From contig WPIO01000048.1 of assembly GCA_009760855.2 (NCBI GenBank), positions 138,501-202,500 on the forward strand: a DNA stretch of 64,000 nt. The letters are read 5' to 3'. This DNA comes from Cristatella mucedo (lineage: Eukaryota; Bryozoa; Phylactolaemata; Cristatellidae). Shown piece after piece: positions 12,080 to 23,239 of the stretch. The notes beneath the pieces are model-generated. The model searched no databases, was not told the DNA's origin, and saw only the letters and a list, made by a program, of their open reading frames with translations. Both the position numbers and the translations under genes were made by a program. Position 1 is the first letter of the stretch. Each line of letters opens with the position of its first letter.

Positions 12080-14412
12080 TAGTTCACCAGGGAATGCTGG
12101 GAATGCTGACCGGAGCAGGCGTGTCTTTTGCAGAGACTTAAACGATGCACTGTCACCTTGAGTGCTGACATTGACGCTTGCAGCGAGCTCCTGCCTTTCT
12201 GTGCATACGAGCTGGATTCTCTATCAGCAAAAGATTTCAATTTCAGTGCGAGGTACAGCGAGATGAGTATATGCTTAGCAGCAATTGGTACGAGAGCACA
12301 TTCGAGGATCAGTTGGAAAATTTCACCGCTCCTATACTCACGCTCAGTTCCTGGCTGCACCTCAATCTCCGCCTTCAAGCCTACTTTTAGTGACCTCATC
12401 TCGAAGTGTATCACTCAGTCAAGGAAGACTACTAGCACTCATGACCCTGTACTCACCGTCCTTCTAAGATGCATCGATTTTCTGCGGACGTGCATAACTA
12501 ACATATTCTATCCTTAGCCTTAGGTCTTGTTTAAGCATCTCTCAAGTAAAAGGAGAATTTCAGTAACTTTCATTCAGCTCCCATACTGCCGTACCTATTA
12601 AATACAGTGTAACGAATAGAAGCAAGCCACCTAAACTCTTACTCAAGAAATAAAACCTGGCAAGTAAGTCACGTGTAAAGCTCATCATCCCACAGAGTCT
12701 GCAGTGCTGTGAGTATACCTTATCGATAATATAGACTAAAGCAGTGTCTCTCTTCTTGTATTGTTGGATCATTCAGCAGCGGTTGATACATATTTATCAA
12801 CAAGTCTCTTTGAGCTTCTCTTATCTCGCTAGGGCATCAATGGCAAGCCATTGCAATGGTTTTGTTTCTATCTCTGTTGAACACTTCAGACCAGCGATTT
12901 CAACGGTCAGCAATCACACGAGAAGTCTCTAAAGTACGGGTTACCCCAGACATAGGGGTTAGATATACTTTTTTTAAACTTGTACTATCCCTCTGGCCAA
13001 TCTGTCAAGGACAGTTTAGGTTTTCATCTTTATGAACAAGACACAAAGTTGTATTTGTGCTTTGATATCCTTCTTAGCCTTACTGCACATCAAACTCTCT
13101 GGAACTTTCTTGCTGCATTTTTTGCTAACATTAACAGTTAGAATAAAGCAAACATTCTCAAATTCAATGATGATAAAACTTAATTATTAGTCATCGGCAA
13201 GCCTATTTGGACTTGGATGTTGGCAAACTCAACCCTAGAATGAGCTTAGCCAGCATATCTCCTATACTGTCTATGCGAAATCAGGTTGTTGTGTATCACA
13301 TTGCCTTTTCATTAGACGACTGCATCAACTCGACAGTAAAGTCTTTCTACTTTCACCTACGCAATATTGCCAAATTTGGACTTGCTTAGATAGGGACACC
13401 AGATCCAAGTTGGTTCAAACGTTTTTACATTCCCTCTCAAATTTATAGTCCTCTACTCTGAGGTATCCCGGCCTATGTACCAAGATGCTTATAGTTGGTG
13501 TACAACTTAGTTGCTAGCCTTTGTCGCGTACGTAGCAGTTGCCACATTAAACCACTTCTTGCCGACCTGAACTGGCTTCGCATGAAGCAGTTTATTGACT
13601 TCAAGGTTTTTTCACTCAATTTTAGGTCCCTTCATACCGTTGCTCAGGCCTACCCATTCGAACTACTTCCAAATCATGCCATGCATCATGCTATCGGCTT
13701 TTCCGACTCAGATCGTTTAGTTGTGCTTCTAAACAACCTCAAGCTCTTTGGAAACCGTCGCTTTAGTTCGCATGTTCCATAATCCTTGAACTCACTCGCG
13801 ACTGACGTCACGACATCCCTTGACTCGACAGAATTTAGTAAGAAGCCGAAAAAACACTTATTAGCGACAGAATTCGCCAGTTCCATGAACAATATTCTCT
13901 GTGTGTGTGAGTTTTGCCTCTGTGCATTTTATTCCTGACCAACTTCCATGCTTCATTTGAATCTTGTGTAAAGTGCCAAAAAAGAGGTTCAGTTCTTATC
14001 GATTGCTATTCAATTGTCATCATTCTTGTTATTATAAGCAACGTCGAGCTATAGTTCAATGTAGAGATTCGACCCTTCTATATAACTTCTCCGCACCTAT
14101 AGAGATTTCACGTCAAGCTATTACCCATCCTGTCAATGCCGTTTCGGCTCAACTGGAGTGCCGATTACAAAACAACGGGAGCTTCTTTCAGACACATGAC
14201 AGACCTGTGCAACATGTAATACTTTTGTGTCCCATTTTCTTGAGCCTTCGTGCATCAAGGTACATGTGTCGAGCCTTCTGATGCATACATGCTTTCAACT
14301 CAGCTTCATTTACAGTGCATTGATCGTGCTTCCCTTGCAGCGAATGTAAAATGCTTGGAAAGAGATTGAGTTCTCTGAGGGCATTATATCAAGTGTATTT
14401 TTATTGTTATAG
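12080..14412 (+). mobile_element. L2/CR1-like LINE (family A), long but heavily mutated copy
   Basis: Pieces of the family-A polyprotein appear in order on the plus strand. Around 12.34 kb is VPGCTSISAFKPTFSDLIS. The RT region near 12.8-13.05 kb includes HLYEQDTKLYLCFD, where YADD is replaced by YEQD. The C-terminal segment at 13.2-13.8 kb reads SMRNQVVVYHIAFSLDDCIN and FGNRRFSSHVP. The family 3' terminus ends near 14.41 kb with ATTGTTATA. Many stops and shifts interrupt it. The 5' limit is uncertain. Confidence 0.8.
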
Positions 14413-16085
14413 GGCAGCTTTGAGCATTAAAAATTGTATTACTAGACTAATGCTTGAAGAATCAATGTGAAATTTCAAATGTGAGTCCGGCTCCTTATTT
14501 ACATCGCAGCAGTAGTTCACTTAAGATTTCAGTTTGATAACTTTTGCTATACCTGTCCACGATTGCACTATATAAACATTAATGACGTATGATGACTCAT
14601 ACCTTTGACTACGGCGAACTGGATTTCCGAGACAGCAACTTTAGTGGCCGTCTTAGACTGCTATGGTCCTAAGGCTGCTTGTGCGTTCGTGAATGCTTGC
14701 ATCACTGTTGCTCCACTTAACCCCTGTAGTTTTGATTAAATAGGGTACACTGGTATGATTGTTTAGTTGCGTTGTTATTGTCTGCGTTTGCAATTTTTTA
14801 TAAAGACAAAAATAAACAAATTCAAACGGCCTCCGGCTCTGGCCCTGTGACAGCTATGTGTTTGGAAGGCGTCAGTAGCTCAGAGAGGTCGAGCGGCAAA
14901 TAGCCCCCATGTTTGCAGTTACATGAACACCTCAAGTGGTTAATGTGCATTTCTCCTTTTCTAATGTAGTTTATTTTGTTTTGCTTATTTGGCTCGCGAT
15001 AATTCTTTTCAGAAAATAGGCTAACCTAACACTGCTAATGCTGAACCATACGCCAGTCTTCCGTCGATGCCCACAGACGAGCAGCACACAAGTGCTGAGA
15101 TCAACAGCGACGTGCTGACACTTGCTCGAACGAGAGGTATATGGGCAAATATTGGCAGGTATTGGCTGAGCGAAGATGCAAAAGAAGTGACGCGAACTTA
15201 TATGTGTTTGAAGCCTGAGCCTGAAAATAGCTGTCTCTAGCAAGATTCCGATAATGAAAATTGAAGGTGACGACGCAGAGGGCGTGGCAGAGCGTACTCT
15301 ACAGCAGGAAGGACGCTGGAGCTTGCACGTCAGGCCACCAACAAGCCACGTGGATTTGGTCAATTCGGAACAGCAGAAGCTCGATGTGGCTGTGAATTGG
15401 AAACTTTGCGTCGGCACTCACACTGAAGGAGAATTTTTATTTAATGGCTGCAAAGCGAAGACATGTTTATTTTACGCAGAACAATGTGTTAATTCTGTGC
15501 GCCGATACGGCAGGCAGTGTATTAGCAATTCCAGGAAACCAAGCAAGAGCCCACGATCGTCATGGCCGATCATAGCCTGGAGAAATCTAAGTGTATAATA
15601 TTATTGGGTTCGCTGTTCTTCGTCGACTTCCGCCGACGTCGTCCGCTTCCGCGGTACAGCGGACCCACCACAATGAAATCACCCGTTGAAAATAAACAAC
15701 TACCAAAGTATGGCATCTTCAAAACGCAGACCGTTCATAAAAAAGGCCGTCGGTGTTACTTCCTGCCTCGGTAGTCAGGCCACTGCAGTTAAGCACATCT
15801 CGAGGAGAGTCTCAGTCATTCAAGTCTGCTGCAGCTTCGATGGTTGTTGTATCATTATAGTGAGTTAAAGATGACAAGAGCGAATGGTATAGCAGGCCGC
15901 CTTCACGATCCAGGCCGCCTCAGTCTCTTCATGCTGAGCCACGAGGAAGTAATGCACAAGATAACTTGTCAAAATGGTTTCTCAAATGAAGAGTTACCAT
16001 CAAAATGTGAGAATGAATAACTTTAGACCTGCTTGAAAACGACTCCGTTGTAAAGTGCAAATCTAACTCGGCTGCATCGATCAGT
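14413..16085. other. mostly unassigned; open frame 15254-15598 of unknown status
   Basis: A 114-residue plus-strand frame starts at a true ATG (15254, MKIEGDDAEGVAERTLQQEG) and is hydrophilic with several Cys. A 148-codon frame runs antisense (15417-14971) but begins at GTG. I recognise neither and cannot say which, if any, is coding. The rest shows no feature. Confidence 0.25.
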
Positions 16086-16740
16086 TGAAGCAACGTTATT
16101 CATATTGAGCCAGAGTCTGGCCTGCCGGGCTCCGACGAGGCAGTCGATTTATCGAACTTCAGCAACTTCCTCGAGCTTGTTGCGTTTAGATCCTCGAGGG
16201 ACGTCAAGCTTGTCACCATCGCGCTTGAGATAGCTCAGTATAACGCCAATACTACCAACCTCGACATCCAAAAAGATATCGTCAACGCACGCGGTCACCA
16301 CTTTGTAAGCGTCTCGAATACGGGAAAAGTGCCCCTTTAACTGTATTACCGAAAACAAGACGGTTGATCAGAGCGTAAAGGAGTAGTTGACTCTTGTGAA
16401 CTCCTTTGTTCAGGTCAAGCCCGGTCTGATGCCAGAGTGCTTCGTCGACCTCAAGAACGTGACAAAAATGTGCGACGAACTGCCTATTACGGGAGAGGAA
16501 ATCGGGCAGGACATAGTCTATACCAGACTTAAATAGAACGTGGTCTAAACCAAGAGACTACACGAGTGAGCCCAGGAGATGCGTGCGACAGTCAACATTT
16601 CGGTAAGCGCCACATCACTTAATCAGCATGCTCACTGCGACCATTAAAGTCGTCGAACTCGCAGAGGTAAACTGCAGCTTAGCTGAGCTGAGAATCAATG
16701 CGACTCCTCGACACAGCCTTCCATTCAAAATTACCTTCCC
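16086..16740 (+). pseudogene. decayed protein-coding sequence, unknown family
   Basis: Three successive frames read like ordinary protein. Frame one runs from 16089 (SNVIHIEPESGLPGSDEAVD) through DVKLVTIALEIAQYNANTTN to a TAA near 16338. A one-base shift leads into frame two, with VDQSVKE, FVQVKPGLMPECFVDLKNVT and ELPITGEEIGQDIVYTRLK. This frame is broken by TAG, TAG, TAA and TGA codons at places where Gln or Arg codons (CAG, CAA, CGA) would be one C-to-T change away. After a further shift, frame three reads TIKVVELAEVNCSLAELRIN. There is no ATG at the start and no clear splice pattern. I do not recognise the family. A relic of an unidentified mobile element is possible. Confidence 0.5.
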
Positions 16741-16785
16741 ATATATATTTCATCGAATAATAATAAGAAAAATTGGTGAAGGTTG

Positions 16786-17095
16786 GTGAAGCGCCCTCAG
16801 AAAACTCAATCTCTTTCTAGGCGCTTTGCATTTGCTGTTAAGAAAACACGATTTAATGGCGAGCGGTATCGTGCTTGATAAACGACATGAATAACATGGT
16901 TAGGGGTTACAGGCACAGGTCACCATACAAGTGTGGTTATTGGCAGCATGCACAGTGTCAGCACGCATAAGCATATAAAGGACGAAGAACAGGGATCCAC
17001 TAAATGCAGCCATAAATAGGTGCGTTTTAAAGCTCTTTTTAAATATGATCAAGTAAGGAGATGTCGTGACGCAAGTCGGAAGTAAGTTATAATAA
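16786..17095 (-). mobile_element. outer L2 copy, 3' half (split by nested insertion)
   Basis: On the minus strand this begins NLLPTCVTTSP and continues to the family 3' terminus. It is exactly the portion missing from the copy at 19111-20150, which stops at the preceding residues (FSSYAPKA). The two halves were separated by the insertion of the inner copy at 17096-19110. Confidence 0.88.
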
Positions 17096-17313
17096 TATTG
17101 CACTTGATAAAGCGCCCTCAGAGAACTTAATCTCTTTCTAGGCGCTTTACATTTGCTGCAAAGTGATACGCAATAGAATAGTAAGTAAAATCATGCTTGA
17201 AAACCAAACAAAATGAATAACATGGTTAGGGGTTACATGCACTGGGTCAGCATGCAAATGTGGTTAGTGGCAGCATGAACAGTGTCAGCACGCATAAGCA
17301 CATCGAGGACGAA

Positions 17314-18018
17314 TCACAAGGACCCACTAAATGCTGTCCTAAATAGGTATGTTTTTAAGTTTCTTTTAAATGTGGTCAGGTCAGGGGATGTTCTGATGCA
17401 GGTCGGGAGGGAGTTCCAGGCTGTGGGAGCATACGAGCTAAATGCACGGTCTCCAAAGGATTTAAGGTTTGTACGAGGTATTTCTAGACTGTTGGATTCC
17501 GAAAAGCGAGTGGTACGATGCTTTGCCTGATGGGGTAGTATCTCTGAAAGATAGGCTGGAGCCATAGAATGAAGAGACCTAAAAGTGAGCGACAAAACCT
17601 TGAAGTCAATCCGTTGCTTGACTGGTAACCAGTGCAGGTCGGCGAGAAGTGGAGTAATGTGGCAACTGCGACGCTCACGACCGACAAGCCTAGCTGCAGA
17701 GTTTTGCACCAGCTGCAATCGCCTGATCGCACATGCTGGTAGGCCAGTAAGCAGTGAGTTGCAGAAGTCGAGACGAGATGTCACGAATGCATGGACCAAC
17801 TTGGACGTGGTATCCTTATCTAAACAAGCCCTAATTTTAGCAATGTTATGAAGCTGAAAATAGGCTGATTTGACTGTGGAGCTGATGTGGTCGTCTAACG
17901 AGAGGTCGCTTTGGAATATGACACCTAGATTTCGAGCTGATGCAACTGGAGATATGCTGGCAGAGCCAATTTTGAAAGTCAGCCTTTCCAATTTCTGAAT
18001 AACACTAGGTTTGCCCAT
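17314..18018 (-). pseudogene. L2 polyprotein C-terminal domain
   Basis: A 234-codon frame continues the RT polyprotein: SARNLGVIFQSDLSLDDHIS, SRLDFCNSLLTGLPACAIRR, HWLPVKQRIDFKVLSLTFRS, FGDRAFSSYAPTAWNSLPTC and a basic end. This is the conserved C-terminal region of CR1/L2-type ORF2 proteins. It overlaps the RT frame by a few codons in another phase because of the 1-base deletion. The stop at 17314 precedes the 3' UTR and ATT tail. Confidence 0.9.
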
Positions 18019-18998
18019 AATAGTAAGTTAGTTTTATCATCGTTTAGTTTTAGAAAATTTGCTGCCATCCATGATCGGATGTCATCAATGCATGCAGCAA
18101 GTGAGTTGAGAGAATTTGAGGTGCTCGAAGGCTGGGAGGGATCAAAGCAAAGGTACAACTGAGTGTCATCCGCATAGAAGTGAAAGCCTAGATTGTGCTT
18201 GGCAATCACATCAGCGAGAGGGAGAGTATAAACGGTGAAAAGGACCGGACCTAGCACAGAGCCCTGAGGTACTCCATATTTTAGAGGTACTTCAGATGAT
18301 CTTTGTCCATTCACGTCAACACTCTGGAGTCTCCCACTGAGATAGGACCTGAACCACTGCAGAGCAGTGCCAGTGATGCCCAGGCGAGATGAGAGGCGCT
18401 CTAGAAGTACTTTGTGATCGATGGTATCAAAAGCTGCCGAAAGATCGAGCAAAACAAGAAGAGACACTCTACCCATGTCTGCATTCCTAAGTAGGTCGTT
18501 GTATACCCGAAGCAATGCTGACTCTGTGGAGTGATTAGCTCTAAAGCCAGACTGGAACTTACTAGCAAGGTGTGAGGTTTCGATATACGAGTTCAGCTGG
18601 TCTACCGCGACCCGTTCCAGTGTCTTTGATAGGAATGGTAGAAGGGAGACTGGGCGGTAGTTGCTTAAGTTCTCTTGGTCTAGTGTAGCTTTCTTAAGAA
18701 GTGGCCTGACTACAGCTTTTTTGAAAGGTGCTGGGACCTGACCTGAGGCTAATGACATATTAATGATGTTGGTTATGCATGGCAGCAGCAGATCAATGCA
18801 ACGTAGGAGCAGGACAGTGGGAATAGGGTCCAGTGGACTTGTTGTCTTCTTTGATTGAGATACGAGCTTTAGGACTATGTCACTGGTGACCTGTTTAAAT
18901 GCAGACATTGAGGCGCAGCCAGGAACCGAGGAACAGCATTCTAGTGGGAAGGTTGTCATCGCAGGGATGGATTCCCTGATTTTGTCTATCTTCTGCAC
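17979..18998 (-). pseudogene. L2-type reverse transcriptase domain
   Basis: A 339-codon minus-strand frame holds the RT blocks of L2/CR1 LINEs: DPIPTVLLLRCIDLLLPCI, NYRPVSLLPFLSKTLERV (NYRPVSLL block), FQSGFRANHSTESALLRV, VLLDLSAAFDTIDHKVLLER (catalytic Asp), LKYGVPQGSVLGPVLF, and FHFYADDTQLYLCFD with an intact YADD. It performs target-primed reverse transcription in the parent family. Upstream an in-frame TGA cuts it from the rest of the polyprotein. Downstream a 1-base deletion after NDDKTNLL throws it out of frame with the C-terminal domain at 18018-17314. No endonuclease domain remains. Confidence 0.92.
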
Positions 18999-19110
18999 AA
19001 AGAATCAAGAGAAGCGATCGGCTAGATCATCACAAGGATCATCAGGTAAGGAGCTAACCTGGGAACGGTTGAGGAGATGGTTTATTGTCGACATCAGCAT
19101 TTTTGGATTG

Positions 19111-20150
19111 AAGTTGCAGGCTTTAGGAGCATACGAACTAAAGGCACGATCTCCAAAGGATTTGAGGTTTGTACGAGGTATTTCTAGACTGTTGGATTCT
19201 GAAAAGCGATTGGTACGATGCTTGGCCTTGTGGGGGAGTAGATCTGATAGACAGGCTGGGGCCAAAGAATGAAGTGCCTTAAAAGTGGGGGACAAAACCT
19301 TAAAGCCGATCCATTGCTTGACTGGTAGCCAGTACAGGTCAGCGAGAAGTGGTGTGATGAGGCAACTGCGATGCTCACGACAGACAAGCCTAGCTGCGGA
19401 GTTTTGCACCATCTGTAAGTTCCTGATTTCACATGCCAGTAGGCCAGCAAGCATTGAGTTACAGAAGTCAAGACGAGATGTCACAAATTCATGGGCCAAC
19501 TTGCATGTGGTATCCTTATCTATACAAGCCCAATTAATAGCAATGTAGCTGATGAAAGTAGGCAGACTTGACTGTGCTGTCGTCTAAGGAGAGATCACTT
19601 TGGAACATGACACCTAGATTTCGTGTATATTCAACAGGAGATATGCTGGTGGAGCCAATTTTGAGCGTCAGCCTTTCCCATTTCTGAACCACATTTGGTT
19701 TGCTCATAAATAATCAGTTAATTTTATCGTCTTTAATTAAAAAAAACTTCCTGCCATCCATGTGCTGATGCCATCAATACATGGAGCAAGTGAGTTGAGA
19801 GAATTCAGGGTGCTTGAAGGCTCGGAGCGATCAAAGCAAAGGTACAACTGAGTGCCATCCGCATAGAAGTGAAAGCCTATATTGTGCATGGCAATCGCAT
19901 CGGCAGGAGGGAGAGTATAAATCGTGAAAAGAACCGGACCTAGCACGGAGCCCTGAGGTACCCCATATTTCAGAGGTACCTCGGATGATCTTTTGACAAT
20001 TCACGTCAATACTCTGGAGTCTTATACTGAGATAGGACCTGAACCATTGCAGAGCAGTGCCAGTGATGCCCAGGCGAGATGAGACGCACTCAAAAAGAAC
20101 TTGGTGATCGATAGTATCAAAAGCTGCCGAAAGATCGAGCAAAGCAATCA
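19111..20150 (-). mobile_element. outer L2 copy, 5' half (RT to mid C-terminal domain)
   Basis: Minus-strand frames 20150-19831 and 19946-19737 give the RT blocks LLDLSAAFDTIDHQVLFE and FHFYADGTQLYLCFD, where YADD has become YADG. Frames 19499-19111 give the C-terminal domain up to FSSYAPKA, where the inner element interrupts it. It is 5'-truncated near 20150. It is more diverged than the inner copy, as expected for the older, receiving element. Confidence 0.88.
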
Positions 20151-20309
20151 GACGCTTGCTATTGATTGTGTACGATTTATTCATTCAGTTACAAAAACGA
20201 CAATTGTATAGTGTCTAGGCTTTGCACTTCGTCAATCGCACAGGTCAGGAACTGAGGGCTGGCTACGATGATTGGCTGACAAAGCGACAGCAGGTCTTTC
20301 GGCATCGTA

Positions 20310-20541
20310 TTTAGGACAGCATTTAGTGGGTCCCTGTGATTCGTCCTTCATGTGCTTATGCGTGCTGACACTGTGCATGCTGTCACTAACTACATTTGCA
20401 TGCTGACCCTGTGCATGTCACCCCACATATTACTCACCATTCAATTGCATTTCCCTTTGCAGCAAATGTAAAGCGCCTAGAGAGAGATTAAGTTCTCTGA
20501 GATCGCTTTATCAATTGCATTATTATTATTATTATTATTAT
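20310..20541 (+). mobile_element. L2 family-A 3' fragment
   Basis: Starts within the end of the ORF (ACAGCATTTAGTGGGTCC), covers the 3' UTR with GCATGCTGACCCTGTGCATG, and ends in the family terminus and an (ATT)n tail. Confidence 0.9.
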
Positions 20542-20827
20542 CATGAGATCGAGGTTGCCGACGTGACCAACAAACGGCGTGACTACAAGCTTCTGTACGC
20601 CAGAAAATACTCACTATTCTGAAATGCAAATAAAATCTTATTTATTTATTTCTATTTATTTTTATTTTTTATCTATTTGTAAACAAAACGAAAACTCAAT
20701 TCGTTTACCTCTATTCGTCTTTGTCGGAACGTATCTTTCTAGAACGTAACATATACGATCCTCGACTTTCATACGTCAAGCTACGACAGGTTTTCTAGTC
20801 CCTATCTATTTCGCAAGTTGGTGCTGA

Positions 20828-20829
<2 letters not shown>

Positions 20830-20916
<87 letters not shown>

Positions 20917-20917
20917 A

Positions 20918-20962
<45 letters not shown>

Positions 20963-20989
20963 CTGTGTGTGTGTGTGTGTGTGTGTGCA
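20830..20989 (+). repeat. (CA)n(TA)n(TG)n compound microsatellite
   Basis: About 35 CA units, a short TATATATATATA centre, then about 38 TG units with three interruptions. The CA and TG arms are complementary, so the tract can fold on itself. Confidence 0.97.
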
Positions 20990-21058
20990 GATGTAAAGCG
21001 CCTAGGAAGAGATTGAGTTCTCTAAGGGCGCTTTATCAAGTGAATTATTGTTATTACG
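20990..21058 (+). mobile_element. L2 family-A 3' terminus only
   Basis: GATGTAAAGCGCCTAGGAAG through GCGCTTTATCAAGTGAATTA, directly after the microsatellite: the last ~65 bases of the family. Confidence 0.85.
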
Positions 21059-21197
21059 ATAAATATCATATTAGTGGGATTGGAAGTTCTTGTGACTTCC
21101 ACGTAAATAAAAAATGATTTTGCAAAGCACGCCTAACCCGAATGTAAAAACCGGAAGCAACGTGTCTATCAATAAAATATTTGTCAATCTCTGCATA

Positions 21198-22045
21198 ATA
21201 ATAATAATAATACATTTGAAATTGCACCCTCAGAGAACTTAACCACTTTCTAGGCACGTTGCATTTGCTGCAAAGGAAGCACGATCTAATGGTTAGTGGT
21301 AGCATGCTCAATGAACACAAGCATAACATGGTTAGGGTGACATTTACACAGTCAGCATGCAAATATGGTTTGTGGTGGCATGCACACTGTCAGCATGCAT
21401 GAGCACAAAAAGGTCGAATCACAGGGACCGACTAAATGCTGTGATAAATAGATACATTTTTAGTTTTTTTTTAAATGTGGTCAAGTCAGGGGATGTAGTG
21501 ACACAAGTCGGAAATAAGTTCCGGACTTTGGGAGTATTCAAACTAAAAGCACGTTCTCCACAAGATTTGAGATTCGTGCGAGGTATTGGTAAACGATTAG
21601 ATTCCTTAAAGCGATTGCTACGATGCTTAGCCTGATGGGGGAGTAGATCTGATAAGAAGGCAGAAGCCAAAGAATGATGAGACCTAAAAGTGAGTGACAG
21701 GACCTCTAAGTCAATGCGTCGCTTGACTGGAAGCCCGTGCAGGTCGGCGAGAAGTGGTGGGATGTGGCAGCTACGACGCTCACGACAGACAACCCTAGCT
21801 GCAGAGTTTTGCACAAGCTGTAAGCACCTGATTGCACAGGTTGGTAGGCCGGCAAGGTAGTGAGCAACAGAAGTCGAGACGGAATGTCACAAATGCATTG
21901 ACCAAGTTAGACGTCGTATCCCTACCTCAGCAAGCCCGAATTATAGCAATAGTATGTAGCTGAAAGTAGGCAGACGTGGCTATAGAGCTGATGTGGTCCA
22001 TCAACAAAAGGTCACTCTAGAACAGGATACATAATTTGTATGCAG
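21198..22045 (-). mobile_element. L2 family-A fragment, C-terminal domain and 3' UTR
   Basis: From an ATT tail at 21198 the minus strand carries the 3' UTR, then an ORF 21814-21419 reading MQNSAARVVCRERRSCHIPP to FKKKLKMYLFITAFSRSL. Homology continues, frameshifted, to about 22.04 kb. It is 5'-truncated, with no RT. Confidence 0.88.
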
Positions 22046-22489
22046 ATATTTGACTTGTATCCAAACTTATCAAACTTTGGTAGATTGATTAACATGCGTG
22101 AAGCTTATTTATGTGCGTTATTGTCATTTTTAAACAGCTTCATTTTCAGGGTAGTTTGACGCCTCGTAAATTGTATACGTCGACTAATAATCGACGCATC
22201 GAAGTGAAATTTAAAAACCCATGTTCGGCTATGCTTATCTTACTCGTTTCTAGAAAGATATTTGATTTCAGTTGGATGCATTTTACTGTACGATTGGCCG
22301 ATGATTGCAGAAAATAAAGCTCCGGGAATTTTGACGATGTACAATGACAGCAAAATGAATCACTGTGGTTAAACACCAGACTCCTATTTAAGTAACAAGG
22401 GAAATTGTATTGTAATTGTAAAATGTAAGTTTAGCTCTTTTGGAAAGAAAAAAAACGCTGCCTGTACGTCAGCAGCCGACGGAAGAACG
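22046..22489. other. no feature recognised
   Basis: AT-rich sequence without a convincing frame. Confidence 0.35.
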
Positions 22490-22622
22490 TGAAGTGTACC
22501 CAGACGACCCAGTTAAGGTTAAGGTTCCAGCCCCGACCGAGGTTTGGCCAAGGTCGTGGGCACCAGCCCCGTGGCGTATGTAAAGTGCCTGAATAGAGAT
22601 TACGTTCTTTTTGCGCGCCACA
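22490..22622 (+). mobile_element. SINE family 2, tRNA-like head with LINE-like tail
   Basis: A tRNA-like part (B-box-like GGTCGTGGGCACCAGCCCC) is followed by GTAAAGTGCCTGAATAGAG and GATTACGTTC, which resembles the last bases of the L2 family (GTAAAGCGCCTAGAGAGAG). The copy at 29742-29880 shows the same arrangement. Confidence 0.65.
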
Positions 22623-22625
22623 CAA

Positions 22626-22835
22626 ATGGATGATATTTATTTATATTTGCATCAAGCTTTGGTAAAATCTTATTTTCCTGTGCCAATATCTGGTTACTGT
22701 TATCTAATTTCTGGCACAGACCAGAATTTGTACTTCAAAAAGTTTTGGGACGTGGGAACTCTGTGTGTCAGTAGTTTATTCGAAGATCATTATGTGTATC
22801 AGCAGGACAATGACCTGAGGCGTACTGCAAATTGG
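22626..22835 (+). CDS. candidate single exon, unknown product
   Basis: An ATG at 22626 opens 70 codons (MDDIYLYLHQALVKSYFPVP ... LRRTANW) that reach a good donor, TTGG|GTAAGA, at 22835/22836; the frame stops three codons into the putative intron. Aromatic-rich, no family recognised. No acceptor partner could be assigned before the LINE at 23.24 kb. Chance in AT-rich DNA is likely enough that I hold this weakly. Confidence 0.2.
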
Positions 22836-23239
22836 GTAAGAAAATAGTTTTATGAGTCGCTCGTTACGACCACAGCTTTGCACAGTCAGCTGCCCAAATA
22901 AAACCCCAGAAGGTATCAACTAAGACCAGCAGCCAAGAAGAAATCCACGTCCACCTACAGGGTCAGACGGCATTTTCGTGGGTTTCGATCGAGGCGAAGT
23001 CGTCATCGTATGACACACTTTAGAAGCTGATGGCTTCAATGCCATGGAAGCAGATAAACATCGAGAACCAAAGTGAGAGCTAACGTATTAAAGACTAAGA
23101 AGTATTGCTGTTTCACATACTTCTGGAGCTTAAGAAATTTTTTTCCATTGCTTGAATAGCTTGTAAGCCACGAGTTTCTTAGATTATTAGCCTGTAAGCT
23201 CTGCGACTAACCATAATGGCAATATTGTTACGATACAAA
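22836..23239. other. no feature recognised
   Basis: Unique sequence between the candidate exon and the LINE-B copy. Confidence 0.35.

Larger units (their letters stand above)
17096..19110 (-). mobile_element. inner L2/CR1-like LINE, best preserved copy
   Basis: A 2.0-kb 5'-truncated family-A element on the minus strand with an (ATT)n tail at 17.1 kb. It holds the RT domain (18998-17979) and the C-terminal domain (18018-17314). It is flanked by AAGTT on both sides (17089-17093 area and 19109-19113 area), a 5-bp target-site duplication inside the outer copy. One in-frame TGA near 19.0 kb and one single-base deletion near 18.02 kb separate it from an open frame, so it is relatively young but inactive. 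Confidence 0.93.

Noticed and set aside
18877-19272. 131-codon plus-strand ORF
   Set aside because: Antisense shadow of the inner and outer L2 copies.
20818-21117. His-Thr/Val-Cys repeat protein
   Set aside because: Translation of the CA/TG microsatellite.
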